The notes under the pieces: generated by a model
Databases searched by the model: none
What the model was told of the DNA's origin: nothing
The model's input: only the letters and a program-made list of their open reading frames with translations
Made by a program: the position numbers and the translations under genes
Shown here: positions 52,631 through 62,464 of the stretch, one piece after another
Layout: every line of letters begins with the position of its first letter
Numbering within the stretch: the first letter of the stretch is position 1
NCBI GenBank assembly: GCA_937900485.1
Contig: CALCEL010000017.1
Span: 56,818 to 120,817 of the forward strand
Direction of reading: 5' to 3'
DNA length: 64,000 nucleotides
Source of the DNA: an uncultured Prevotellaceae bacterium
Lineage (GTDB): Bacteria > Bacteroidota > Bacteroidia > Bacteroidales > Bacteroidaceae

Positions 52631-55017
52631 TAATAAATAAGCACTGCTATTTCCTTTTCATCATAGCATGGTCGCTGGCCGTGAGATCGGTGGCGCAAAG
52701 CGTGGTCATCAAGGGACGTGTCATGGACAACAACAGAGCTCCCGTTGAATTAGCACAAGTTCGCATCGAGGGAAAACCTGTGGGAACAACATGCGACTTC
52801 AACGGAAAATACCGGTTTGTATGCGAGTCGTCAGACTCTGTCGTCGTGGTGTTCTCCATGATCGGATACGAGACACGGAAACGACTGCTGAAAAATCCTA
52901 CCGACTCCGTGACAATCAACATAATGCTGTCTCCTGTAGACTTACAACTCGGTGAGGTGCAAGTCAGCGAGATACGAAGACAGACGAACTCCATGACAGA
53001 CGTTAACATTAAAGACACAAAACACATGGGTAACGCCTCGGGAGGCGGTGTGGAACAAATCATCGCTACGCAAGCAGGAGTAAGTACTCATAATGAGCTT
53101 AGCTCACAATACAACGTGCGTGGCGGTTCTTTCGACGAAAACTCCGTGTATATCAATGGCATTGAGGTTTACAGACCTCTGCTGATAAGAAGCGGACAAC
53201 AAGAGGGGTTGTCTATCATCAATCCAGACATGGTGGAGTCAATAGGCTTCTCCGCAGGCGGTTTCGAGGCTAAGTACGGAGAGAAAATGTCTTCTGTGCT
53301 TGACATAACATATAAGAAACCGCATAATACCGAAGGCTCAATATCAGCGAGTCTTTTAGGAGCCTCAGGATATATTGGACTTGGCAACGACAAGTTCTGT
53401 ATGTCACACGCCATACGCTACAAAACCATGAGTAATCTGTTAGGCACAACGGACACAAAGGGAGAATACGAGCCAAGAGACTTTGATTATCAGACTTACA
53501 TACACGCCGCACCTACAAAAAACTGGTCCCTCGATTTCATCGGAGTTATCTCATTAAATGACTATAACTTCACACCAAGCGACAGAACAACAAAATTCGG
53601 AACTACAGAGGACGTGAAAGAGTTCAAAGTCTACTTCGACGGACAAGAGCAGGATAAATTCAACACATATTTCGGAGCTTTTAGCATAAATCACAAATTT
53701 AATTCCTACAATGAAATCTCATTAAACGTCTCAGCATTTAAGACTACGGAGAAGGAAACGTACGATATCAGCGGAGAATATTGGCTTAATCAAGACAGCG
53801 AGAATGAGAGCCTCGCCATCGGCAAATATCTTGAACACGCGAGAAACAGACTTAACGCATCGGTAATAAATATAGGTGCAAAAGGTAGAAGCAAGTTCGG
53901 AAAACACGACTTGCAATATGGCGCCTTGATTAAGTTTGAACATGTCAAAGAGACAATGAGAGAATGGGAAATGCGCGATTCCGCCGGATATTCAATGCCA
54001 ATAAGTAATGATTATCTGTCGCTGATTTATAATCTCTCATCAGCAAACGAGGAGAAAAGCACTCACACGGAATTTTACGCACAAGACACATACCGAAAGG
54101 AATATAAGGAAGGAGATGTTATCCTGAACTATGGACTAAGACTCACTCACTGGAGCTGGAACAATGAGATATTACTCAGTCCAAGAGCTACAATAGCTTT
54201 CATCCCCGCAAACAACGACAAACTGACATTTCGCTTTTCTACCGGACTATACTATCAGACTCCATTCTACAAAGAAATGAGAGACACAACGACTGTCAAC
54301 GGTAACTGCTACGCATATCTCAACAAGGAGATAAAATCACAACGCTCGATCCATTTCGTTATTGCCGGTGATTACAGGTTTAAGATCGGAAACAGACCTT
54401 TCAAATTCACCGCAGAGGCTTATTACAAAGCTCTCAACGATATCATTCCTTATAATGTGGACAACGTCAGAATTGTTTACTATGGCGGAAATATAGCTTC
54501 AGGATATGCTACTGGACTGGATATGAAAATATACGGAGAATTCGTACCAGGAACGGATTCCTGGATTAGCTGCGGCATCATGAAAACATCGGAGAAAATC
54601 AACGGCACATGGGTCCCAAGGCCTACAGACCAAAGAATAAACCTCTCAATGTTTTTCAGCGACTATTTCCCAAATACGGACAAATGGAAAGTAACACTGA
54701 AAGGTCATTACGCTGGAGGACTGCCATTCGGCCCACCACATACAGGCAGAGAAAAACAGGTATTCAGAATGCCATCATACAGACGTGTTGACATGGGAAT
54801 CAGCTATAGACTGCTTAACAACGAGGATAGGCGCATAAGGAGTAACGCTCTAAAAAACTTCAAGAACATCTGGCTCGGATTAGACGTGTTTAACATTCTC
54901 GACATAAGCAACGTAAACTCTTACTATTGGGTTACAGACATCACTAACAACCAATACGCTGTACCTAACTATCTTACAGGAAGACAAGTGAATGCAAGAG
55001 TATTATTAGAGTTCTGA
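52627..55017 (+). CDS. TonB-dependent outer-membrane receptor with carboxypeptidase-D-like N-terminal domain
   Basis: 796 residues. A signal peptide (about 1-20) is followed by a regulatory-like beta sandwich (VVIKGRVMDNNRAPVELAQVRIEGKPVGTTCDFNGKYRF, to about 100). The plug carries EQIIATQAGVSTHNELSSQYNVRGGSFDENSVYINGIEVYRPLL. The remainder is a 22-strand-type barrel ending NARVLLEF. No SusD partner follows, so it is not a Sus-type glycan importer. Its ATG overlaps the stop of the TamB-like gene, implying coupled translation. Substrate unknown; an iron, vitamin or peptide ligand, or help in envelope assembly, is possible. Confidence 0.88.
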   Translation: MIINKHCYFLFIIAWSLAVRSVAQSVVIKGRVMDNNRAPVELAQVRIEGKPVGTTCDFNGKYRFVCESSDSVVVVFSMIGYETRKRLLKNPTDSVTINIMLSPVDLQLGEVQVSEIRRQTNSMTDVNIKDTKHMGNASGGGVEQIIATQAGVSTHNELSSQYNVRGGSFDENSVYINGIEVYRPLLIRSGQQEGLSIINPDMVESIGFSAGGFEAKYGEKMSSVLDITYKKPHNTEGSISASLLGASGYIGLGNDKFCMSHAIRYKTMSNLLGTTDTKGEYEPRDFDYQTYIHAAPTKNWSLDFIGVISLNDYNFTPSDRTTKFGTTEDVKEFKVYFDGQEQDKFNTYFGAFSINHKFNSYNEISLNVSAFKTTEKETYDISGEYWLNQDSENESLAIGKYLEHARNRLNASVINIGAKGRSKFGKHDLQYGALIKFEHVKETMREWEMRDSAGYSMPISNDYLSLIYNLSSANEEKSTHTEFYAQDTYRKEYKEGDVILNYGLRLTHWSWNNEILLSPRATIAFIPANNDKLTFRFSTGLYYQTPFYKEMRDTTTVNGNCYAYLNKEIKSQRSIHFVIAGDYRFKIGNRPFKFTAEAYYKALNDIIPYNVDNVRIVYYGGNIASGYATGLDMKIYGEFVPGTDSWISCGIMKTSEKINGTWVPRPTDQRINLSMFFSDYFPNTDKWKVTLKGHYAGGLPFGPPHTGREKQVFRMPSYRRVDMGISYRLLNNEDRRIRSNALKNFKNIWLGLDVFNILDISNVNSYYWVTDITNNQYAVPNYLTGRQVNARVLLEF

Positions 55018-55085
55018 TACAATATTAACAATCCACAAAAAATAATTATGATTTGTTTTTTGCCAAACGATAAAATACACTGACT

Positions 55086-56411
55086 ATGACCTATCAAGAG
55101 ACAACAGAATATCTATTCACAAGCGCCCCACTGTTTCAGAACGTGGGAAAAGACGCTTACAAAGAGGGACTTTACAACACAGAGACTCTTGACGAACACT
55201 TTGGTCATCCACACAAGAAATTCTTGTCGGTCCACATAGCAGGAACAAATGGGAAAGGCTCGTGCTCACATACCATAGCATCAATTTTACAAGCAGCCGG
55301 CTACAGAGTTGGTCTGTTCACCTCACCACACCTGACTGATTTCAGAGAGAGAATAAAAGTCAACGGAAAGATGATTTCCGAGGATTACGTCGTACGATTC
55401 GTTGAAGAGAACCGCTCGTTCTTCGAACCATTACACCCTTCTTTTTTTGAACTGACAACATCGATGGCATTTAAGTATTTCGCCGAGCAAAACGTGGACA
55501 TCGCAGTCATTGAGGTCGGATTAGGAGGAAGACTTGACTGTACAAACATAATAAGACCTCTTATTTCAATAATAACTAATATAAGCTTTGACCACGTGGC
55601 TCTGCTCGGTGACACATTGCCGAAAATCGCAAGGGAAAAAGCAGGAATAATAAAGAAAGGTGTACCCGTTGTCATCGGAGAAAATAACGATGAAACCTAT
55701 CCTGTGTTCAAACAGCAATCCGAAATCATTGGAGCACCAATAACTTTCGCAGAGAATGATAAGGAGATTATATCGTATCAGTTATGCACAAACGGGGGAA
55801 TTGACTACAAGACAGTCTCATTCGGAAATTTACACTCCGAATTAGGTGGTATATATCAGGTCAAAAACGCCAACACTATCTTGACTGCGATAAAATTATT
55901 ACGACAAGCATTACCACGTGAGATAAGCTACACAGCCATACACAACGGCTTTAATAACGTGTGTAAAAGCACAGGTTTAATGGGAAGATGGCAAACAATT
56001 AACACTCACCCTCTTACAATTTGTGACACTGGACACAATGTAGGATGCTTCATCTACTTGACAAAGCAATTAGCCCCAATCATATCAAAAACAAAAGCTA
56101 ACGGAGCAACAGCAAGAATAGTATTGGGCATGGTCAATGACAAAGACGTCAGCGGCGTTTTGTCTATGCTTCCGACAGAAGCAACGTATTATTTCACTCA
56201 GGCAAGTGTAAAACGCGCTCTGCCTCATAATGTCATGAAAGAAAAAGCCATGTCATACAACTTACATGGCGACTCATATCCCACAGTTCAAGACGCTTAT
56301 CTGAGAGCATGCGAAGACTCAAACCAAGATGATTTCATCTTCATCGGAGGCAGCAGTTTTGTGGTGGCAGATTTGTTGACATTTGTTAAGAAAATGTATT
56401 CCAAAAAATAA
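55086..56411 (+). CDS. folC: Bifunctional folylpolyglutamate synthase/dihydrofolate synthase
   Basis: 441 residues. ATP loop HIAGTNGKGSCSHTIASIL near 48-66, the folate-side LFTSPHLTDFRERIKVNG, the Mur-ligase centre VIEVGLGGRLDCTNII, and a C-terminal domain with TICDTGHNVG. It adds glutamate to dihydropteroate and to tetrahydrofolate. It follows the receptor gene by 68 bases on the same strand; co-transcription is possible. Confidence 0.95.
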   Translation: MTYQETTEYLFTSAPLFQNVGKDAYKEGLYNTETLDEHFGHPHKKFLSVHIAGTNGKGSCSHTIASILQAAGYRVGLFTSPHLTDFRERIKVNGKMISEDYVVRFVEENRSFFEPLHPSFFELTTSMAFKYFAEQNVDIAVIEVGLGGRLDCTNIIRPLISIITNISFDHVALLGDTLPKIAREKAGIIKKGVPVVIGENNDETYPVFKQQSEIIGAPITFAENDKEIISYQLCTNGGIDYKTVSFGNLHSELGGIYQVKNANTILTAIKLLRQALPREISYTAIHNGFNNVCKSTGLMGRWQTINTHPLTICDTGHNVGCFIYLTKQLAPIISKTKANGATARIVLGMVNDKDVSGVLSMLPTEATYYFTQASVKRALPHNVMKEKAMSYNLHGDSYPTVQDAYLRACEDSNQDDFIFIGGSSFVVADLLTFVKKMYSKK

Positions 56412-56545
56412 TTGAGAATAAGAAAATATTAGTGTTTTTATTCGTTCAATTAAAAAAAATATATTTTATTTGCACATAAATTGTTGCAGACCCCAATTAT
56501 CGGGGATTGATGCGTGAAAAATACAAACCTAAAAGTAATAGAATA
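56412..56545 (+). promoter_or_regulatory. Upstream region of the galactose operon
   Basis: An AT-rich stretch (56450-56470) with TATTTGC at its end resembles a degenerate promoter. A CCCC-AATTATC-GGGG dyad (56491-56505) lies in the presumed leader. No operator is recognised. Confidence 0.3.
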
Positions 56546-57628
56546 ATGAGCACACCTCAACAAAACCTATGCGGTCTCAATCCCGCAGATTTTCAGAAAG
56601 AGATTAACGGAAAAAAGACAGGTCTCTACATACTTAAAAATAAGAGCGGATATGAAGTGGCTGTAACCAATTACGGAGGAGCCATAGTTGCGATTATGGT
56701 GCCAGATAAAAATGGAAAAGTAGCTAACGTTATACAGGGACACGACACTATTGACGGTGTCATCAACTCACCAGAGCCATACCTCTCTACACTTATCGGA
56801 CGATTCGGCAATCGTATCTGCAAAGGTAAGTTCCAGCTTAACGGCAAGGAGTACAGTCTTGCAATAAATAATGGTCCGAATGCCCTTCATGGAGGACCTA
56901 CAGGACTTCACGCACAGGTATGGGACGCATACCAGACTGGTGACCAGAATCTGACGCTAAACATAGTGCTTCCATACGGACACGAAGGTTTCTCCGGTGA
57001 AGTTAAGATTGCAGTGGAATACACATGGACAGACGATAACGAGTTGATTCTTGAGTACCTTGCCACAACAAACAAGAAAACCATAATCAACCTCACTCAC
57101 CATGCCTTTTTCTCAATCCAGGGCATTGCGAACCCTACTCCAGGCATCGAGGATCAGTTGCTTGAGATGAACTGTGACTTCTACATTCCTATCGACAGCA
57201 CGTCAATACCTACTGGTGAGATAAGAAAGGTGGATGGCACGCCGTTCGACTTCCGCAAAGCAAAGCCTATAGGTCAGGACATTGACGCTGACGACGAACA
57301 AATCAAGAACGGAGCAGGATATGACCATTGCTTTGTCTGCAATAAGAAAGAAGTTGGCGAATTGACTTTGGCGTGCAGACTGACAGACCCCAAATCCGGA
57401 AGAGTACTGGAGACATACACAACGGAGCCTGGAGTTCAGGTGTACACAGATAACTGGGCGGACGGCTACCCTATCCAGCACGGCGCAACAGCACCAAGAC
57501 GTTCAAGCATATGCTTTGAGTGCCAGCACTTCCCTGACTCTCCAAACCGTCCATACTTCCCTTCAACAGTACTCAATCCAGGGGAGAAATACGCACAAAA
57601 GACAATATACAAGTTTGACACCTTGTAA
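56546..57628 (+). CDS. galM: Aldose 1-epimerase (galactose mutarotase)
   Basis: 360 residues from the ATG at 56546 (MSTPQQNLCG); an earlier ATG 13 codons upstream adds only a non-homologous, Lys-rich segment. The fold motifs are NYGGAIVAIMVPDK, IGRFGNRICKG, the catalytic His residues in ALHGGPTGLHAQVWD and NLTHHAFFSIQG, and the Glu in ICFECQHFPDSPNRP. It interconverts beta- and alpha-galactose, the substrate of GalK. First gene of the galactose operon. Confidence 0.95.
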   Translation: MSTPQQNLCGLNPADFQKEINGKKTGLYILKNKSGYEVAVTNYGGAIVAIMVPDKNGKVANVIQGHDTIDGVINSPEPYLSTLIGRFGNRICKGKFQLNGKEYSLAINNGPNALHGGPTGLHAQVWDAYQTGDQNLTLNIVLPYGHEGFSGEVKIAVEYTWTDDNELILEYLATTNKKTIINLTHHAFFSIQGIANPTPGIEDQLLEMNCDFYIPIDSTSIPTGEIRKVDGTPFDFRKAKPIGQDIDADDEQIKNGAGYDHCFVCNKKEVGELTLACRLTDPKSGRVLETYTTEPGVQVYTDNWADGYPIQHGATAPRRSSICFECQHFPDSPNRPYFPSTVLNPGEKYAQKTIYKFDTL

Positions 57629-57640
57629 AAATACACACAG

Positions 57641-57675
57641 CCTAAGAGTCACGGGTACACAGCGTGATTCTTAGG
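57641..57675 (+). terminator. Terminator or attenuator between galM and the transporter gene
   Basis: 13-bp stem CCTAAGAGTCACG (57641-57653) / CGTGATTCTTAGG (57663-57675) with one G-U pair, loop 9 nt, followed by CTTTT. It begins 13 bases after galM. It may reduce read-through to the transporter and galK. Confidence 0.7.
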
Positions 57676-57729
57676 CTTTTAGAAGAAATACAAACAATTA
57701 ATAATCAATCTTTTAAACTAACAAACAAC

Positions 57730-58959
57730 ATGTCACAAAAAAATCAACAAAGCTATCTCTTTCCGTTGATTATCGTGTTCATTGTGTGTTTCCTTATTGG
57801 ATTCGTGACAACGATGAACAACTCAATGATTGAGTTCTGCAAAGAAGCTTTCAACCTCACAGACACGCAAGGACAACTTGTAAACACGTTCTTCTACGGT
57901 GCATATTTCTTCTCAATTCCATTCGCCATGATGATGAATAAGATCGGCTACAAGTCTACTCTTGTACTCGGACTCACAGTGGTAGCCATGGGCTTCGTAG
58001 CAAACTACTTTGGCGTATCAGCCTCACTTGACTCATCAAATGTCTACACAGTATTCCTTTGCTGTATGAGCCTTGTTGCCCTCGGCGTTGTAATGCTTCA
58101 GCTCGTTGCAAATCCATACGTCATGGTTCTTGGCGCTCCTGAGAGCGGTGCATTCCGCATGACACTCTCACAGGCTTTGAACTCCGTTGCCACAACAGTA
58201 GCACCAATGTTCATTACATATGTCATAATCGCAGGCAAGCCCAAGGTACCAGCTAACGTGCCTGGTCCATTCCTTGGTCTTGGAATCTTCACACTGGTGA
58301 TTGCAGCAATTCTTTTCTTCATCAAGCTTCCAGATCCAGACAAGGACAAGTCAGAAGATAACTCAGACATCAAAGTTGACACAAAGCAGTACAAGAGTTC
58401 TGTATTCCAATATCCACACGTATGGTTCGGCGCTATCGCCATAGCAATGTACATGGGTCTTGAAATTGGTATTCCATCTATGCTCCCAGCATTCTGGAAG
58501 GCTAATCCAAACCTTCAAGGTTCAGCCACAGACTTCCTCCCATTCTATTGGGGCGGTATGATGGTAGGCCGTTTCGTCGGATCAGCTATCCTCGCTAAGT
58601 TCCAGGCACGTCAGCTTCTCACAGCATGTATCATAGGTGGTGCAATATGTGTCGGCATCTCGTTCGTATTGCCTGGAATGTCTGCTGTATACGCAATGCT
58701 TGCGGCAGGTCTCTTCCACTCTGTCATGTGGCCTCTCATCTTCAACCTTGGTCTTCAGGACCTTGGTCCACACACAAAGAATGCGTCAGGTCTCATAAAC
58801 ATGGGTGTACTTGGTGGTGCCACTCTTCCGCTCCTCATGGGATTAATCGTTGACAATCCATCATTAGGTGTCGGTGTGGCAATCATGCTCATGTTCGTTT
58901 ATTACGCATACGTATTCTGGTTCTGCAACTTCGGTAGCAAGATCGGATTAAATAAATAA
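57730..58959 (+). CDS. MFS sugar transporter, glucose/galactose (GluP/FucP-like)
   Basis: 409 residues from the ATG at 57730 (MSQKNQQSYL). Twelve membrane helices are predicted by hydrophobicity. FucP/GluP-group motifs include MNNSMIEFCKEAFNLTDTQGQLVNTFFYGAYFF after helix 1 and LQLVANPYVMVLGAPESGAFRMTLSQALNS in helix 4-5. The family imports glucose, galactose or fucose with protons or Na+. Between galM and galK, galactose is the likely substrate. The start 21 codons earlier would add a non-conserved polar segment and falls within the hairpin region. Confidence 0.92.
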   Translation: MSQKNQQSYLFPLIIVFIVCFLIGFVTTMNNSMIEFCKEAFNLTDTQGQLVNTFFYGAYFFSIPFAMMMNKIGYKSTLVLGLTVVAMGFVANYFGVSASLDSSNVYTVFLCCMSLVALGVVMLQLVANPYVMVLGAPESGAFRMTLSQALNSVATTVAPMFITYVIIAGKPKVPANVPGPFLGLGIFTLVIAAILFFIKLPDPDKDKSEDNSDIKVDTKQYKSSVFQYPHVWFGAIAIAMYMGLEIGIPSMLPAFWKANPNLQGSATDFLPFYWGGMMVGRFVGSAILAKFQARQLLTACIIGGAICVGISFVLPGMSAVYAMLAAGLFHSVMWPLIFNLGLQDLGPHTKNASGLINMGVLGGATLPLLMGLIVDNPSLGVGVAIMLMFVYYAYVFWFCNFGSKIGLNK

Positions 58960-59046
58960 AACAACAAAACAAAAAAAACCTCATCATACAAGAGGATAAC
59001 GAAATAAGATTTTTTAATGTTAAACCTTATAAAACACTAATTGATT

Positions 59047-60213
59047 ATGAGATTAACTATAGATGACGTAAGACAGCGTTTCCTGAAGCACCTCGGTGGT
59101 GAGCCAGGATCAGTTTATGCATCACCAGGACGTATTAACCTTATCGGCGAGCATACGGACTACAACGGTGGTTTTGTATTCCCTGGTGCTGTTGAGCAAG
59201 GTATGATAGCAGAGATTAGACCTAACGGTACACGAACAATAAAGGCATATTCAATCGATCTCAAAGACTATGCGGAGTTCTCACTTGACGACCCTGCAGG
59301 TCCTAAGGCAAGTCATTTCCGCTACATCTATGGAGTAGCCAAGGAGATGGAGAAGCTCGGTGTACCAGTCAAAGGATTTGACACAGCTTTCGCAGGTGAC
59401 GTGCCACTTGGTGCTGGAATGTCATCATCTGCAGCACTTGAGAGCTGTTTCGCTTTCGCCATCAACGACCTGTTCGGTGGCAACAAGATTGGAAAGATGG
59501 ACCTTGCAAAGGTTGGTCAGTCAACAGAACACAACTACATCGGCGTGAACTGTGGTATAATGGACCAGTTCGCATCTGTATTCGGTAAGAAAGGCTCACT
59601 CATGCGTCTCGACTGTCGTTCAGGCGAATTCGAGTATTTCCCTTGGAATCCAAAAGGTTACAAGCTCGTGCTCGTGAACTCATGCTGCAAGCATGAATTG
59701 GCAGGCTCACCATACAACGACAGACGTAACTCTTGTGAGAACGTTGTCAAAGCGATTAAGGCTAAGCACCCAGAGAAGCAGATCGAGACTCTTCGTGAGG
59801 CCACATGGGACGAGTTGAAGGAAGTTGCCGGAGATGTTCCTGCAGAGGATATCAAGCGCGCCACATTCGTATTAGGCGAGAAGGACCGTGTACTCGCAGT
59901 TTGCGACGCTCTCGAGAAAGGTGACTATGAGACAGTCGGTCAGAAAATGTACGAGACACACTACGGCCTTTCAAAAGAGTACGAGGTATCTTGTGAGGAA
60001 CTTGATTATCTCAATGACATCGCCAAGGAGTGCTCTGTCACTGGTTCCCGAATAATGGGCGGCGGATTCGGCGGATGTACTATCAACCTTGTGGCTGATG
60101 AGTTGTACGACAACTTCGTCAAGACTGTTACTGCCAAGTATAAGGAGAAGTTCGGAAAAGAGCCAATCATCATCGACGTAGTCATTGGAGACGGTTCACG
60201 CAAACTCGCATAA
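59047..60213 (+). CDS. galK: Galactokinase
   Basis: 388 residues from the ATG at 59047 (MRLTIDDVRQRF). Galactokinase signature PGRINLIGEHTDYNGGFVFP, the ATP loop PLGAGMSSSAALES, and the third GHMP motif GSRIMGGGFGGCTINLV. A catalytic Asp lies in NCGIMDQFASVFG. It phosphorylates galactose to galactose 1-phosphate in the Leloir pathway. galT and galE are not adjacent. An independent terminator follows. Confidence 0.96.
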   Translation: MRLTIDDVRQRFLKHLGGEPGSVYASPGRINLIGEHTDYNGGFVFPGAVEQGMIAEIRPNGTRTIKAYSIDLKDYAEFSLDDPAGPKASHFRYIYGVAKEMEKLGVPVKGFDTAFAGDVPLGAGMSSSAALESCFAFAINDLFGGNKIGKMDLAKVGQSTEHNYIGVNCGIMDQFASVFGKKGSLMRLDCRSGEFEYFPWNPKGYKLVLVNSCCKHELAGSPYNDRRNSCENVVKAIKAKHPEKQIETLREATWDELKEVAGDVPAEDIKRATFVLGEKDRVLAVCDALEKGDYETVGQKMYETHYGLSKEYEVSCEELDYLNDIAKECSVTGSRIMGGGFGGCTINLVADELYDNFVKTVTAKYKEKFGKEPIIIDVVIGDGSRKLA

Positions 60214-60234
60214 TAAACACTAATAATATCTTTG

Positions 60235-60266
60235 GAATGTGTCATGCAAATGACACATTCTTTTTT
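60235..60266 (+). terminator. Terminator of the galactose operon
   Basis: Perfect 11-bp stem GAATGTGTCAT (60235-60245) / ATGACACATTC (60250-60260), loop GCAA, then six T. It begins 21 bases after galK. Confidence 0.9.
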
Positions 60267-61017
60267 ATACCTACGCCACACTATTTTGCACATTAACTCC
60301 ATACTTGTAAATCTGACTAAAACCGAATCAGGAACACACACAGCACAGCAATTCTCACACGTTGGCACCACACGACATATACACAAACACCACACTATTT
60401 GCCCACTCGACTACTGCCCTCCAAAAAAATCGATGAGCAATCACGTCCGACACCTCAAAAAATGAAGAAGCAATCACACATATCCATCTGCAATCTTTAC
60501 CATATATATATTACGGAACAATTCCTAATCTGCCATTAGAACCATCTATTATGTATTTCAATAATAATCGTCATTAGAAAAAACATCGTGATCGAACAAA
60601 CCTCTTAACCATTTCACATAATCCTCATTGCCCGCCACTTTCCTCTTTAGCATTCACGTGTGATCACAAGAAACAGACATTCCATCTTCTCACACGAATT
60701 ATTATCATCCGGAACACATAGGGTAAGACAATGAAAACATACAGATTAAGAATCCGAGAAGAACACGCATGAGCATTTACCTGTTTACTATCTGAGAATT
60801 ACAAGAATAAACATGATCATTCCAAAGCATTGATATTCCGGACTTCAACAGTTAACCCGCTTTTCACTAAAAGACAAGCATCTGTTAACATACATGCGGT
60901 ATGGGCTATACCCTATACGAGTGATTGTCAGCAAAAGTGGAAAGACGTAGATTTGCACTCTCGGAAGAGATTATCTGAGAACAACTTAAGATTTGTTTTA
61001 TTCTATGGCTGAATGTT
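60267..61017. other. Gene-free gap of about 750 bp
   Basis: No convincing coding frame and no copy of the 300-bp repeat. A TGTGATCACA palindrome lies at 60659-60668. The region immediately before the NhaC-type gene has no clear TAnnTTTG box. Nothing else recognised. Confidence 0.55.
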
Positions 61018-62400
61018 ATGAGTGTAAGAACATCAGGTGAACATGACACAAAGTTAGGCGTATGGACATCCGCCATCCCCTTTGCTCTCTTTGTGTTCAG
61101 CGCCATCACACTCTCCTTCTTTGAAGCTACCGACATCAGTTTACTGACAGTCGTTGGTATCTGCGCCATAATAGCGGGAGGAGCATTTAACGGCAACAAG
61201 ACAGTCTATTGGAACACCATCTATGAATATGCCGGCGGCAAGACTGTAGTTACGGCCATGATGCTGTGGCTTATGGTGGGTGTATATGGCACCATACTGA
61301 AAGCAGGACACATAGCCGACGCACTGGTATGGGCAGCAGGTACACTTAACGTGGGTGCCACAGCATTCACGTTAGCCGTGTTCCTCTTCTCCGGATTGTT
61401 TGCCATCTCTACGGGTTCCGGCTTTGGCACCATCAGTACCATAAGCCTTACGCTCTTTCCTGCAGGAGTAGCCATAGGATGCACCCCTGCGCTGTTGGGA
61501 GGAGCCATACTCTCGGGTGCGGCATTAGGAGACAGCATAGCGCCTGTGTCCGACACGGCAGTGATAGCCGCAGCCACACAGGAGTTTGACGATGACGGCA
61601 GAACAGCAGAGATAGGCACCAGCATAAGGAGAAGGTTGCCCGTGGTGACCAAGGCAGCAGTGATAACGTCATTGGCGTTTCTGCTCTCAGGACTGTTGTT
61701 TACAGAACAAAGACAAGGTGATGCGCTGACGATACAGACAACGCCAGATGGTCTGGCACTACTCTTCCCTACACTTCTTATCATTGTGCTATCGTTACGC
61801 AAGGTGAGCATATTCTCAGCTATTGCCATGGGCATAACGACAGCAGTAATCATAGGATTGGCGTTACAGCTCTTCATCCCAGCCGACCTTGTGAGCATCA
61901 GCGAGGGCAAGGTCAGCGGAGCCATAGTGGATGGCATAACTGGCATGACGGGTGTGTGCGTTCTGCTGATGGTCGTGGTGTCGCTGTCCGGACTTATCAT
62001 CAATGGAAGATGCATGGACGTAATAACCGAGACACTTAACAGGAGGGTGATACACTCACAGAGAAGTGCCGAACTGACCATCGTAGCATTAGCCTCAGTG
62101 ACAGGCATACTCATAGCGGCTGTAAACACCATTGCCAATATATGTGTAGCACCGTTTGTAAACATCATAGGCAGAAGACATGGGCTACATCCCTATTGCA
62201 GGACCACCCTGCTTGCCACCATCATATGCACGTTCCCATTCATCGTACCTTACGGAGGATGCGTATTACTGCTGATGAAAGGTATAGAGAGCTCAGGATG
62301 CGGTGTAGTTATGCAGGCTACAGACGTGTTCTTCACCGCTCTATACCCATGGATATTATTCTTCTGTGTGACATTCTCAAAGAGTACGGTCACAGAATAA
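61018..62400 (+). CDS. NhaC-type Na+/H+ antiporter family transporter
   Basis: 460 residues with about 11-12 membrane helices. The family (PF03553) features are seen in AISTGSGFGTISTISLTLFP and the aspartate motif LGDSIAPVSDTAVIAAATQEF. Members exchange Na+ for H+, or malate/lactate in the MleN branch. The ATG at 61018 has a poor promoter context. It lies 64 bases from the UPF0597-type gene on the same strand, so the two probably form an operon; the substrate might then be an amino acid such as cysteine or serine (inference). Confidence 0.85.
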   Translation: MSVRTSGEHDTKLGVWTSAIPFALFVFSAITLSFFEATDISLLTVVGICAIIAGGAFNGNKTVYWNTIYEYAGGKTVVTAMMLWLMVGVYGTILKAGHIADALVWAAGTLNVGATAFTLAVFLFSGLFAISTGSGFGTISTISLTLFPAGVAIGCTPALLGGAILSGAALGDSIAPVSDTAVIAAATQEFDDDGRTAEIGTSIRRRLPVVTKAAVITSLAFLLSGLLFTEQRQGDALTIQTTPDGLALLFPTLLIIVLSLRKVSIFSAIAMGITTAVIIGLALQLFIPADLVSISEGKVSGAIVDGITGMTGVCVLLMVVVSLSGLIINGRCMDVITETLNRRVIHSQRSAELTIVALASVTGILIAAVNTIANICVAPFVNIIGRRHGLHPYCRTTLLATIICTFPFIVPYGGCVLLLMKGIESSGCGVVMQATDVFFTALYPWILFFCVTFSKSTVTE

Positions 62401-62464
62401 AACATTCTTTTCACTAAAGCCATATTCTCTATTCCTTTCGTTCCTGTAAAAAAGCAAATAAAAA

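Noticed and set aside
60659..60668. CRP-like site TGTGATCACA
   Set aside because: The halves lack the 6-nt spacer of CRP sites and no gene starts nearby.
61221..62168. 315-codon minus-strand frame in the NhaC-type gene
   Set aside because: Antisense; the sense frame has all family motifs.
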